This document shows, piece after piece, positions 24,001 through 34,918 of a DNA stretch of 64,000 bases (positions within the stretch are counted from its first letter, which is position 1; each line of letters begins with the position of its first letter). The position numbers and the translations under genes are program-made. Origin of the DNA: Mangifera indica (taxonomy: Eukaryota > Streptophyta > Magnoliopsida > Sapindales > Anacardiaceae); the NCBI RefSeq assembly GCF_011075055.1, contig NC_058154.1:9183620-9247619 (forward strand), written 5' to 3'. A model generated the notes under the pieces. It was not told where the DNA came from. It saw only the letters and a list, made by a program, of their open reading frames with translations, and did not search any database.

Positions 24001-26975
24001 CAATTTTTCAGAGCCATTTACAGGTGGTTGTCAGCAGAGCCAAGTGTAAGAGACTTTTCTATATCAGTTACTCATATCATTTGTCCATGTCTGTGCAAGT
24101 CTTCTTATTTTTAGTTATTACTATTAATTCTGTATTATATCTTCTGTTATATCTAAATCTTTCCTCTATCACTTCACAGTAATGTAATCTCCAGTCTTCC
24201 GTCCTCCGTGGACAACTCGTAAGTTTTTTCTTTTTCTTTTGCTTTTGCTTTTTTATGTTATCAGTAAGGTTGTAACTTTCTTTCTTGTGTATATATAAAA
24301 ACTAAAACATCAATGATTAACTCAATAAATTTTCAAATCAGAGATTCTTGGTGCTTCGTGAAGGACCTTCCCTGCCCCGTAAAAGCCACACGTAAGTATA
24401 TACTTGTCAGTTTTATTTTTTCACCCAATTGCAATACCCACCTGATTTATACTCACAGCAGAAGAATTTGTTCCTGCAGACTATTCCTTGTTTATTAATT
24501 GTGGAGGAGGTTCAGTGAATTATGGGGGCTATACCTATGAAGAGGACTTTAACAAAGAAGGTCAGTCAGTCTTTGCTTCAGTGGAAAAACGGTGGGCTTA
24601 CAGCAGCACTGGTATTTTTACAGGCGATGAAAATCGTGGTTACTTGGAATCGAACCTGAGTGGTCTGAATGTGAGTGGTGAAGACATCTACAAAACTGCT
24701 CGCCTATCACCACAATCACTCAGGTATTTCGGCCTGTGCATGCGACAAGGCAGTTACAATGTGAAACTCCACTTTGCTGAAATTATGATTGCGAATGATC
24801 AGACATTCAGCAGTCTTGGAAAGAGAATATTTGATGTTTCTATCCAGGTAAAGGAAAAGCGAATACTTAACGTTTCATACTTTTTAAAGATTTCTTCAAC
24901 ATTTTAGAAGAAGAATGTTTATTTTTTGGTTAAGCTTGCAAAGTTCTAATGATCTCAATTTGGCACAGGGGGAGGTGGTTTTAAGTGACTTCAACATTAT
25001 GGAGGAACCTGGAGCTGCCGGTGGAGGCATCACGAAAGAATTTAATGTCACTGTAAGTGGTAGCACTTTGGAGATCCACTTATACTGGACAGGGAAAGGA
25101 ACTAATGCCCTTCCTGAGAGAGGTGTTTATGGGCCACTTATTTCCGGAATTACAGTGAAACCAAGTAATTGTTTCTCCTATATAAGGATTTTCCCTATTT
25201 TTTCCTGCCAACTTGTCCCTTAACTTCTTTATAATTTCTTCTTGTAGACTTCAAAGTTGATACTGGGGGTTTATCAGTTGGAGCCATTGTTGGCATTGTA
25301 CTTGCTTCCTGTGTGGTTCTAATACTGGTGGTGTTGGTCATTCTATGGAGGCTGGGTTACTTGTGGGCCAAAGACCCTGAAGATACAGGTAATGTTTATA
25401 ATTCAAAACTATGTTTGCAGTAGTTAAAATATCTTTGCTTCATTCTGACATTAATATGCCCACAAAAGCTTCTCTTTTTCACTGATTGTTGGCTAAAGTT
25501 TTAATTTCCTTTCTTGTTGCAGAACTCCGTGGTCTTGATCTTCAAACTGGTATTTTCACTCTAAGGCAAATTAAATCTGCTACCAATAATTTTGATCCTG
25601 CTAATAAGATTGGTGAAGGAGGATTTGGGCCTGTTTTCAAGGTAAAAATGGTTGTCATAACTTGCAGTTTTCATTGACAGTGGCAATTGCCAATGAATTA
25701 CCATGTTTACATGGCTCTGACACTTCCAGGGTACATTGGCCGATGGTGCTGTGATTGCTGTGAAGCAGCTATCCTCCAAATCAAAGCAAGGAAATCGTGA
25801 ATTTGTGACCGAGATAGGCATGATATCTGCTCTGCATCACCCAAATCTTGTGAAGCTTTACGGCTGTTGTATCGAAGGAAAAGAGTTGTTGCTAATATAT
25901 GAGTACATGGAAAACAATAGTCTTGCTCGCGCACTTTTTGGTAATCAGATCATTAACATTACATATACTTCTTAATTAACTTCTATCAATTGTGGTTGAA
26001 CTCTTTTATATTTTCTCCTTTTCTAGGTAAACCAGAACAACTGCTCAACCTGAATTGGGAAACAAGAATGAAGATATGCATAGGTATTGCTAGGGGATTA
26101 GCATATCTGCATGAGGAATCAAGGTTGAAAATTGTTCACAGAGACATAAAGGCTACAAATGTGTTGCTTGATATGAATCTAAATGCGAAGATATCAGACT
26201 TTGGTCTAGCTAAGCTTGACGAAGAAGAGAACACCCATATTAGTACCCGTATAGCTGGAACAATGTAGGTCTTTTTTCCTTTTGAATGGAGTATCATTAA
26301 ATTTTTTTCATCTGGCTTCAATATTTGTTTCTTGTCCAGAGGATACATGGCACCTGAATATGCAATGAGGGGCTATTTGACCGATAAAGCAGATGTTTAC
26401 AGCTTCGGAGTTGTTGCTTTGGAGATTGTCAGCGGCAAGAGCAACACTAATTACAGGCCAAAGGAGGAGTTTGTTTACCTTCTCGATTGGGTAATTGACA
26501 TTAACAACATTCATCACTCCATACAATTTAATGAAGTTACATTTGCAGTTCTTGCTTTGACATTTTTTCTATTCTTTTCTTATTGCAGGCATTGGTCCTG
26601 CAAGAGCAAGGAAACCTTCTTGAACTTGTGGATCCATCTCTTGGTACAAAATTCTCCAAAAAAGAGGCAATGACCATGCTTAACATTGCTCTTTTATGCA
26701 CCAATCCATCTCCTACTCTCAGGCTATCCATGTCTTCTGTTGTTAGCATGCTTGAAGGCAAAAGTGCAGTCGAGGCACCTATCATTAAGCGCAACACCGA
26801 CAACAATGACGCAAGGTTCAAAGCATTAGAGATAATATCACAGGACAGCCAAAACCACTTCACAACCTTCTCTCATGGTAGTCACGAAGGACCATGGTCC
26901 GGTTCCTCGACTTCTCTCCAAACCAGAGACGTGTCTATAGAGGAGGATTCTTCATCAAGAAGGCTTCTTCAGTAA
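18015..26975 (+). CDS. LRR-malectin receptor-like Ser/Thr kinase (LRR VIII-2 type), 24 exons
   Basis: Exons: 18015-18129, 19787-19952, 20285-20356, 20470-20541, 20725-20796, 20878-20949, 21054-21125, 21208-21279, 21377-21448, 21576-21647, 21749-21820, 23639-23713, 23816-23881, 23986-24045, 24180-24218, 24342-24391, 24459-24847, 24969-25164, 25248-25388, 25523-25641, 25730-25940, 26027-26264, 26340-26490, 26589-26975. They total 3051 nt, 1016 residues, every junction GT-AG and in phase. Signal peptide 1-32; leucine-rich repeats about 94-377, with nine consecutive exons of exactly 72 nt, one repeat each; malectin domain about 407-600 ([10 protein letters not shown]..); membrane segment about 610-634; kinase from about 670 with GEGGFG (679-684), Lys700, HRD (796-798), DFG (816-818) and APE (842-844). 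Closest known type: At1g53430/At3g14840 (LIK1)-like plasma-membrane receptors; the ligand is unknown. The start was chosen at 18015 because it opens directly into the signal peptide. Confidence 0.95.
18653..19187 (+). repeat. Kinase intron 1 segment duplicated as block C
   Basis: The intact counterpart of 3735-3982 plus 14438-14738. At 18883-18893 it reads AATATTATTGTTC without interruption, which is the empty target site for the MULE. Confidence 0.85.
19340..19566. repeat. GC-rich repeat end in kinase intron 1
   Basis: CTTGCAAGTTGCAAG words repeat at 19348-19403. They are followed by alternating GAGCTCGAGC/GAGCCGAGC words (19455-19540), ending CCAGCCCTAG at 19553-19562. The reverse complement TAGGGCTGGACTCG resembles hAT-type MITE termini (TAGGG..). 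The opposite terminus was not found. Confidence 0.4.
21871..22006 (+). repeat. Upstream copy of the exon-12 splice acceptor region
   Basis: A ~135-bp direct copy of 23521-23653, including the polypyrimidine tract, the acceptor TTATTGTAG|AGACTTGAG and the first ~14 bases of exon 12. Reading from this acceptor (21992) meets a stop after about 20 codons. Confidence 0.85.
22542..23510. mobile_element. hAT-like MITE (composite) in the kinase intron
   Basis: Ends TAGGGTTGTGCACGGTTCG and, inverted, TAGGAGTATACATAATTTGG. The flanks TAAAAAAC (22534-22541) and TAAAAAAA (23511-23518) look like an 8-bp target duplication with one change. Repeated CAAACCAAAC/GGTTTG words fill both arms. A separate TATC-rich unit (about 22700-23100) is nested inside it, related in reverse orientation to 52690-53105 and 63460-63865. 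An (AT)n run lies at about 23114-23133. Confidence 0.65.
23521..23653 (+). repeat. Downstream (functional) copy of the exon-12 acceptor region
   Basis: Second copy of the 135-bp direct repeat. It contains the acceptor at 23638 that keeps the LRR frame open into exon 12. Confidence 0.85.
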
Positions 26976-27160
26976 TCTTTAATGGTCAGTGGAAATTTGA
27001 GAAATGATGCTTTGAAAATTTTTATTTAGAATTGTAAAGAAATGTGAGTTGGATTGTGTTAGGAACCAACTCTTATTTAACAAAAACAAAAGATAAAAAC
27101 ATAAAATACACAATAAAATAAAACTATTTTATTAATTAAAAGATTGTAAGGATAAATTGA
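26976..27160 (+). terminator. Probable 3' UTR / polyadenylation region of the kinase
   Basis: AT-rich sequence after the stop, with AATAAAATAAAAC at 27112-27124 as a candidate polyadenylation signal. The true end of the transcript cannot be read. Confidence 0.35.
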
Positions 27161-28300
27161 ATAATTTGAGGAGTTTGGGGTCTCTCATTCTAGATAGTTT
27201 GAGGAGTTTGGTATCTCTCATTCTTCGACCATTCGAGGCGTTGAAAACCTCCATGAATCAGTTAAGGTTGGTTGTTCAAATTACAAAACCTAAAATATGT
27301 TTTACCCCTTCCTTTTTGAAACTTGATGTTGTTTTTATAGTAAGTGTCATAATTATAATATTTTTCTCCCTTTCAAAACTATCTTGTCCTCAAGGTGAAT
27401 ATATACACACACAACACATTCAAAAGTTTCTTTTCTTTCCCCTTTTTTTGTAAATTTTTTTTTTGGGCAAAGGAGTATTTTTCACCTAAGTTTTAGTTCA
27501 ATCTCAAAATCACATCTATGATAATTGAAAAACTCAAACTCTTATCTACGACTTAACTACTGCTAAATTTTTCTGTTAGAAATAACAATAAAACCATCAT
27601 TTTACTATTAATATTAAAAAGATATAAAATTTATTAAATTTTCTCCTGTAGGTATTAAAAACTAATAATTTCACTTCGTCTAAAGTTTTCAAAACATTTT
27701 TCCCCCAAACCTAGGGGGTTCCATATTTTTTAAGTTGCAAGTACCTCTTAGAACTTTTAAAAATAGCAGTTTCACTCCATTCTTGAACTTCACTTTTTAG
27801 TGTTTTCTTTCGCCTGAGCCAATGGTAAACACTGGTATGATAAAGAGATCTTCATCTCTTTATCCACGGTGTGAAGAAAAAATGTCTCTTCATCTCATAG
27901 TGGTACAATGAAGGGATCTCTATCTCTTTGTCCATGGTGAGATGAAGAGATGTCTCTTCATCTCACAATGGTGCGATAAAAAGATGTCTTTTCATCTCAC
28001 AATGGTGCAATAAGGAGATCTCCATCTCTTCATTGCATTACCTTTTTCCGTTGGCACAGGAGAAAAAGGAAATTGAAGAGGATGCCGAAAAAGATGTCAA
28101 AAGCTAAAGTTGAACCATTCCATTCTAAACAATTTAATGAGTTTGAGATATCTCATTTTACGGTCATTCGAAGCATCAGAGACCTCTTTGAATTAATCAA
28201 GATTGGTTGTTTAAATTATAAATCCTTAAAAATATTTCTTCCCCCTTTCTCTTTGAAACTTAATATCCTTTTTATAATAAAGATTGTCATTAGATTGAGC
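27160..28300 (+). repeat. Direct repeat pair flanking MITE-like and minisatellite DNA
   Basis: 27160-27345 resembles 28115-28290: GAGTTTGNNNTCTCATT, (G/C)GGTCATTCGA-like and CTTTTTGAAACTT words, and TTTTTATA(G/A)TAA. Between them 27465-27500 (GGGCAAAGGAGTATTTTTCACC) looks like a diverged terminus of the MITE family at 60104. Frames in this area are short and uncharacterised, so I call no gene. Confidence 0.45.
27834..28045 (+). repeat. Degenerate minisatellite
   Basis: Four to five diverged units of about 35-65 bp built on ATGGTG(C/A)(G/A)ATAAAGAGAT and (A/T)TCTCTTCATCTCACA. They occur at about 27834, 27900, 27935, 27968 and 28004. Confidence 0.6.
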
Positions 28301-28439
28301 AAGAGTGTTTTAATCCTAACAAATTGCATATATGTAGCTAATACTATGAGGTTTATTGCTTTTTTTTTTGGCAGTGTCTTCATGAAAAGTTTGTCAGAAA
28401 AGTTTACTAATCAAAATTTGTAATAGAAGAAGCCTTATT

Positions 28440-29878
28440 GATCTTTTTATTATCTATCACTGGCATGTCCTTCGTATCGTCATAAATAAATTTTATCATT
28501 TATGGTTTCAAATTTATTTATTTTCTATATATTACAAGTAATAAGAATTTATAATTAAAATTGATGGGTCTATTGGCTCTCAATGAAAGGTAGGTAAACT
28601 CCTAAAGAAAGGTTGAATAGGTTATGTAAGATAATTAAATAATAAATTTTATGTAATAAATTTAAAGGGTGACGGGAAGAAAGATAGCTCAATCAATTTA
28701 GAGTAGTTTAGAGTTTTTTTCTCAAGTTTTTTACGTCAATTTCTTCCATGAATTGTTATGAGAAAAGATTTATGATAAGGTAAAATTGCCCAATGGTTAA
28801 ATTTTCTTTACCATTGAGGCTTGGAAGTGGTGTCCTTGTTCCTCGAGTGGGCATTTGCTTTTTCATTGATTTCTTCTTAAATATATCCTAGAGACTAATG
28901 GCTGCTTGAATGACTTTGATTTTTGCTTGAATGATCATCACTAATGAGCATGCAAGATTGATGAATGAGTGTTTATGGCTTGAAGTAAACGAAATTTTTT
29001 GAACGATTTGCCTTTTGAGTAACGAGTTGGACTTTTGAGCAAGTGTTTGTTTAATCTGATCAAGTAGGGGTGAGCAAAATAACCAAATCAAAACTACAAC
29101 GTAAGCATTTGACTTTCGGTTTTGGTTTCTATTCAAAACCGAAAAAATTAGAGTAGATTCTAGATAGTAATATTGTGGAACTGTTAGATTTCGAGTCCGG
29201 GACAAGTTCTTACATGTTGGGAACCAGAACGAACCTAAATAATTAAATAAAATGAGTTGGGCCGCGACCCGACCTACCTGACATATGCATTTTCCATTTT
29301 CTAATTTCATTACTTTATATTTCCCAAAGTTCTTTTCCTGAGCAATACTGTTCCCCCAAATCTCTTTTGCTGTACGCCCTAATTTGCTTCCTCCTGCAAA
29401 GGCTTTAATTTGACCACGTAAGTTTTCCTTTTCGTTTTAATTGATAGTTAAAACTAACAGTTGGCGAGTCATGCTAGGATTTAATATAGGGAAACTCAGG
29501 AAATCATGTAAGGAAAGCACAGGTTTATTTAAAAGAAAGAGAAACTTGAGTAGAAATAGAAAAGGTAGCAGTGAAATCAGATCTAGGAAATGAATTAAAA
29601 ATAAAGAAAGAAAGTAGCAGTGGCTGAAGCAAGCAGGAATTGAAGAAAAAAGGTAAATGGTAGTGAAGAAAGAGACTAATTGAACAGAGAGAAAAAGAGA
29701 GACATTGATTGTTGAAGCTGAAGAAAGAGACTAATTTGTTTTTTATGATTTTGCAGTAAGTACTTGATGAGGTGAAAGAAGTGCTGTAAGTTATATATGG
29801 CACCAATGAACAAATGAAATGAAATCTCTGAACTAAAACCGTTTGACAGAAATTTTGAAGGTAAAAAAGAGAGGGCAG
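28440..29878. other. Intergenic DNA, no gene recognised
   Basis: AT-rich sequence. The - strand frames at 28888-29310 and 29525-29908 show no domain and run across low-complexity GAAAGA tracts. 29056-29070 (AGGGGTGAGCAAAA) resembles a hAT-MITE terminus without a visible partner. Confidence 0.4.
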
Positions 29879-30378
29879 TGTTAGAAATTTTCTGAAGTGG
29901 GCTAACATTAATTATGATTTTGATTTAATAAAATTGGATAATTAAGTAGTCTAATGATAGTTTATAGATGAGTTTAAGTGATTAATAAAGATAAGTCTAA
30001 TATATTTAAAGGTTATGCTCTGGGTGGACAATACAAGTGTGGGTTTTAAGGTTTATTGGACCTTGATGTGAGGTCAATTAACCTACTATAAATTGACTAG
30101 GTCTCTATTCCAAAACCTAATGTAAAATAAATGAAGTATAACTTACTTATTCAAAGCTATGATTGAGGCTTCTGGAGTAGAAGACCAAGTCACATTGAGA
30201 GGTGATCTCAGCAGCTAATTTCATGTGATTTCAATAGGTTTTTCAGTTTCAAATTACATGGAGATCCAGGAATTTCTAAAACTCTAAAATTTAATTCAGT
30301 ATTTTATAATTTATACGTAGATCTTGAAATTATAATTGAATAATTTATTTTATTCTATTTTATAAAATAAATCTAATA
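29879..30378 (+). repeat. 5' LTR of the outer element
   Basis: Aligns over its whole length with 44992-45495. Landmarks are CTGGGTGGAC, CACATTGAGAGGTGATCTCA and AGTATTTTATAAT. It is followed two bases later by the tRNA-Met-type primer site. Confidence 0.85.
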
Positions 30379-30380
30379 TG

Positions 30381-30392
30381 TGGTATCAAAGC
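30381..30392 (+). other. Primer-binding site of the outer element
   Basis: TGGTATCAAAGC, one base off the plant initiator-tRNA-Met complement, two bases after the LTR end. Confidence 0.75.
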
Positions 30393-32779
30393 AGATACGT
30401 AATTAGGTTATAAAATCTGAATTTAGGAGTTAAACTCTGAAATTTCGGATGCTAGCACGTTACTGATGCAAATTTTCAGATAGGGGAACCCATATGACTG
30501 TCAATTTCTTATCAGAAATACGAATGAATTTAGACGAAAATATGGGAAAATGGGTATGTCAATTCCGTAATTGGGAATCTCCTTTTTGTTGATTCCAATT
30601 TGTGGTTTATTCATAACCCTACCACAGCCATAAGAAATATATCACTCCTTTTGTTCTTATCTCTTCATCTCACCATGCATTCCTGATTCTGATTAAATTA
30701 TATTTTGAAAACCATAAATCTAAAGTATTAAATTTTTTTTAATTATTGCTTTTAATAATTTTGATCCTAAATTAGGGTTTTTGATTCAAAATTAGGGTTT
30801 CAATTTTTTTTTTTAATTAGGGATTGATTCAGTTTCAGTATAAAAGGATTTATATTAAAATTACAGTTTTGATTTAATTTCTAAATCAGAGTTTTTTTTA
30901 AATCAAATTAAGGTTTAATTCAATTAAGTTTTTTTTTTAATTGAAATCAAGGTTTAATTGAAATCCTATTACGGTTAAATTTTTGAAATTAAATTAAAAT
31001 TTCAAAATTGGAGTTTTTTTTTAAGTTTTGGATAATTTTAATTTTAAGGTTTAAAATTAATTCTTTTAACCTTGAAATTAAGCTTCGGAAAATTCCTAAT
31101 TTTGATAATTAAGGTTAATTTTCAGTCCAACAAATTTAATTTCAAATTCAAATTAATTTTTTTGTCAAAACTCGACTTGACCGATTATTGGCAAAATTGA
31201 AGGCTGTTGAACCTCCACCGGCGTGAGCTATGTGGTCATGCCTTCTCTCCTTTGATCAGCACTGCCAATCGACGACAAGATTGGGTAGAAAAGTCATGGA
31301 CGTTGATCGAGTGTGACTACCTTCTTCAGCATTTCTCCAACGCAATTTCTAGGCAAAGACGCTATGGGAGCCGACGATGGCATGGTCTGAAACTTCCATG
31401 TTGTCCAAGATTAAGGTAGTTACCGAAACTGGCAGAATTGTCACTAGAATCTCAAATTAGGGTTTTTAGTAGGACTCAGGTCAATAACGGGTTGCAAATA
31501 CTCGATAAACCTACCCGTAAATGAAAAAGATATTGTTCAACCCGGTCAAAGTCAAACCGGGTCATAGAGATCCGATTAATAATCAACATGGGTTTATTTG
31601 ACCCATGTACCCGATTTTCTTTAGTTAAACCTACCCGAACCAACCCTAGAGCGTGAGTTTCACATGCGCATGAAGGGCATGCTGAAGACCCTGAAGGCGC
31701 GTGAATGAAAAGGATGGCACGTGGGATTCAATTGAAGGTGCGTGAGAGCATGTGGTTGATTATGATGGCACGTGACCATTGTCTGGGGCATGTGTCAGCG
31801 CGTGTGATTATTATTGATGTGTTTACCGCTTGTGGAGGCTTTCCTTTGGTGTATGCAGCGCGTGAAATGACTTGTTCAGCACATTGGTAGTCTCTCAAGG
31901 TACATACAAGCTTGTAGTTTGTGTAAGTAATATATAGGATCTTCTGAAAGCATGTTAATGCATATAAATGACAAATTATATTGGGTGGTCTCATGTAATT
32001 GTGAGTAATTTGTTCCTAACATGCATAAAGAATCATTTGGACATGTTTGTGTGTCAAAGTCCTTTGATAGCATGTAATAAAGTTTTAAAGTTTTTTTTGG
32101 GATACGTAAAACACATGAAAGGTTTTATGGGGTGTATGTGAGTATATGAAAGTTAGTTAAACACATAAGTGTGTGTAAAACCCTAAGGCAGTGCATGAAA
32201 CCTAATAAGAACATGTGACTATAAGTGATCTAAAGGTTTAAGGGTGTACATTACAACATATGAAAGGCAAACAACAACCCTTGACTAGCATTAAAGACAA
32301 ATATCAGCACATAAATGGCTTGTGGTGGCATGTAAAGACATATTAGACACCTTATAAGTCTCCATTTGAGATGAATTGAATTTTAAGTTAACTAATGTGG
32401 CATAAAATACTCCCTTAAAGTAAAAATTATTGTTCAATGGGATAGATGCAATAATTTAAGAAAGATTGTCAAAGACAATAAAGTACCATGTCTCATAAAA
32501 TCTTATTTAGGGCAATAATATTTAGTATCATTGGAATATTTTGTGAGTTTTCATGATAGTAATTACTAAAGTGATACATTATTGAGACTTACAAAATTTT
32601 TCCTTTGGTAATGATACATTTTTTGGTTTTTAAAGTATAAGGTTAATTTTGGAAATGCATTGGTCATGAAGAACTCAATACACCCAAAGGTGATTGGGCT
32701 TATTCAATTGACATATGTTTTCCTATTTAAACAGAAGAGGAACAATGGTCTAGAAAGTTTTATCTGCCCAAAGGTGATA

Positions 32780-34882
32780 TGTAACATTTCTCCCTAGAAA
32801 TACGACCCACCAGAGGAGAAATGTTATGAATTAATATTTATAGCGTTTATTTTTTTCTTTTTAAAATACTTTAAAATAAATGCATCATTAAAAGTGTTTA
32901 GGAAGTATTCCAAGAAAACTGAAAATCTAGAAGCGAACAAAAGATGTATATACTCATATGAAAACTCATTTGAAAGCATCTGAAAATAGAGAGTAATCAT
33001 ATGCAACTATACCATAATCTCAAAAAGTCAAAAGTCGACAAAAACATGCCACTGTATGCATGTAATATAAACCAAAGATAACTTGCTCCAGCCAAATCTA
33101 CCTATGCTGACTTGACCCTGCCTTGCAGCTACCTCGATCACCTGTATCTGCAATCAGGAAAGAAAAGGAAGTGAGTGATAAGAATACTCAGTAAGGGGAA
33201 GGAATCAAGTAAACTATCTCTTTTCCTGTTCTAACTCACTTTCAAAACTCAACCTTACATCCTAACCTCTATAAGAGATTGATGGCGTAATCTAGTTCAT
33301 TCTTTACTAATTGGGTCATACTTTGTCCCATTTGGTGTCTATTTGATACTTTCTAGAAGCTAACTATAGAGATTTTGCACTTTTCTAAGATCGAGCTCTT
33401 TTCCTTCTCTCACTACACCAATTGTGATATGAATTGTGCTCTACTATGAGCATGCTCTAATGTGAGCGGACCCTACTGTGGGTCTATGTCCTACTATGGA
33501 CGTGTCCTACTACAGACGTGCCCTACTACGGGCGGTGTAGTGTAAAGTGTCCCCTCATAGTTTATAGCATGCATACGGGTCTTATAGTTTACTAATTTTG
33601 CTTTCATCTAAATTTATTCATAACTCACCAGACATTACTCTTGAGACGACCCTTAAATCTTGAGCCCCGAATTCCTTTTCTTACTTTTCTTTCTTTTTCT
33701 TTTCTTCTTTTCTTTCCTTTCCTTTCCTTTCTTTCCTTTCTTTCCTTTCCTTTCCTCTCTTTTCTTTTTTCTCCTCCTTTTCTTTCTTTCTTTCTTGCCC
33801 AGAACTACGAAATACTGTTCATAGAACAGTCATTTAACAGGGCAGCCTTCTTTTTCATACAATTTAACCCAAATGGTTTCTAATTCATACAAGCTATATA
33901 TCGTTGAAAAGATGATTCAAAGATATTTCCAACAAGCTATAATAGCACTCATAATTCAATAGATAAGGCAGTCAAAACGTGAGCTAAATTCAGCGGCAAA
34001 AACTGTCTCCTCTGTTTATTTGGTAAAACAGTCCTTATGGTTCATGCAATCTTTAACAATCCAAATAATCTCTAATTAATACAAGCTATATATAATTGGA
34101 AAGAGGATTCAAAGAGCTTTCCAACAAGATATAATAGCACTTATAATTCATCAGATAAGGCATCTAAAACATGGGACGAACTCAGTGGTAAAAACTGTAA
34201 ATATCACGCAACTTTCTGTCATGAACAAAATAACACACATAGACATCTCAAATGGAAAGACAATATTCCTCAACTTCAAAATCATCATTTATAACATAGA
34301 TCCAAGAACCAAAAGCTTAAAACATGTAACATATCAAGGATGATTCCCCTTACTTTGTTTCAAGCCAAATCTTTACAAGTTGGCTTCCTTCTCTTTGTTT
34401 TACTTCTTTTATTACCAAAATCACCTTAAATCAACACCAAAACATACTAATATATTCATATAACATATATCCAATATATATATATAAACATAGGAAAAGG
34501 GAAAAAGAAAGAGATCTTTTGGTTACCAAGGCTCCCAAAGTGCTTACTCTTCTTTTCCTTCCTTATCTATCTTCCAAAACCCTTCTAAATTACTTACTTT
34601 CCTTCAAAAACACAGCAAAGAAAGGAAGAAACTGCCTCCTCTGGAAGAGACGGGAAAATGATGGAAAAAAGCAGAAGGTAAAGGTTCTGTATTGACTTTT
34701 CTCTCCAACCATATATATTTACATAACTTTTTCTTCCTTTATTGACTTTGCTCTCCAAACATTTTTGTTTTCTTTTTTTATATATATCTATGTATACTAC
34801 AAACACACACATACAATTAGAAATATCTCCAAACAGGGTCAAAAGACATAATTACGCCTGGAACATACTTGAGGGTATTACA
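32780..34882 (-). repeat. 3' LTR of the gypsy element
   Basis: A 2.1-kb LTR matching 39606-41704. It includes a TTTCC/TTTCT-rich microsatellite at about 33678-33797 that produces spurious Phe/Leu/Ser-rich frames, and TACTACGGGC-like short repeats near 33440-33540. Confidence 0.93.
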
Positions 34883-34885
34883 ACT

Positions 34886-34898
34886 CTTCCCCTCTCAC
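34886..34898 (-). other. Polypurine tract of the gypsy element
   Basis: On the - strand GAGAGGGGAAGAG sits three bases before the 3' LTR, the normal place for plus-strand priming. Confidence 0.75.
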
Positions 34899-34918
34899 AA
34901 GAATTTCGTCTTCGAAAT

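Noticed and set aside
31207..31890. Two or three 60-70-codon frames in the outer LTR element
   Set aside because: No domain, no conserved frame, and the second is built from the repeated GCGTGA words.
33641..33883. Phe/Leu/Ser-rich frame (also 40471-40774)
   Set aside because: A translation of the TTTCC/TTTCT microsatellite in the gypsy LTRs.
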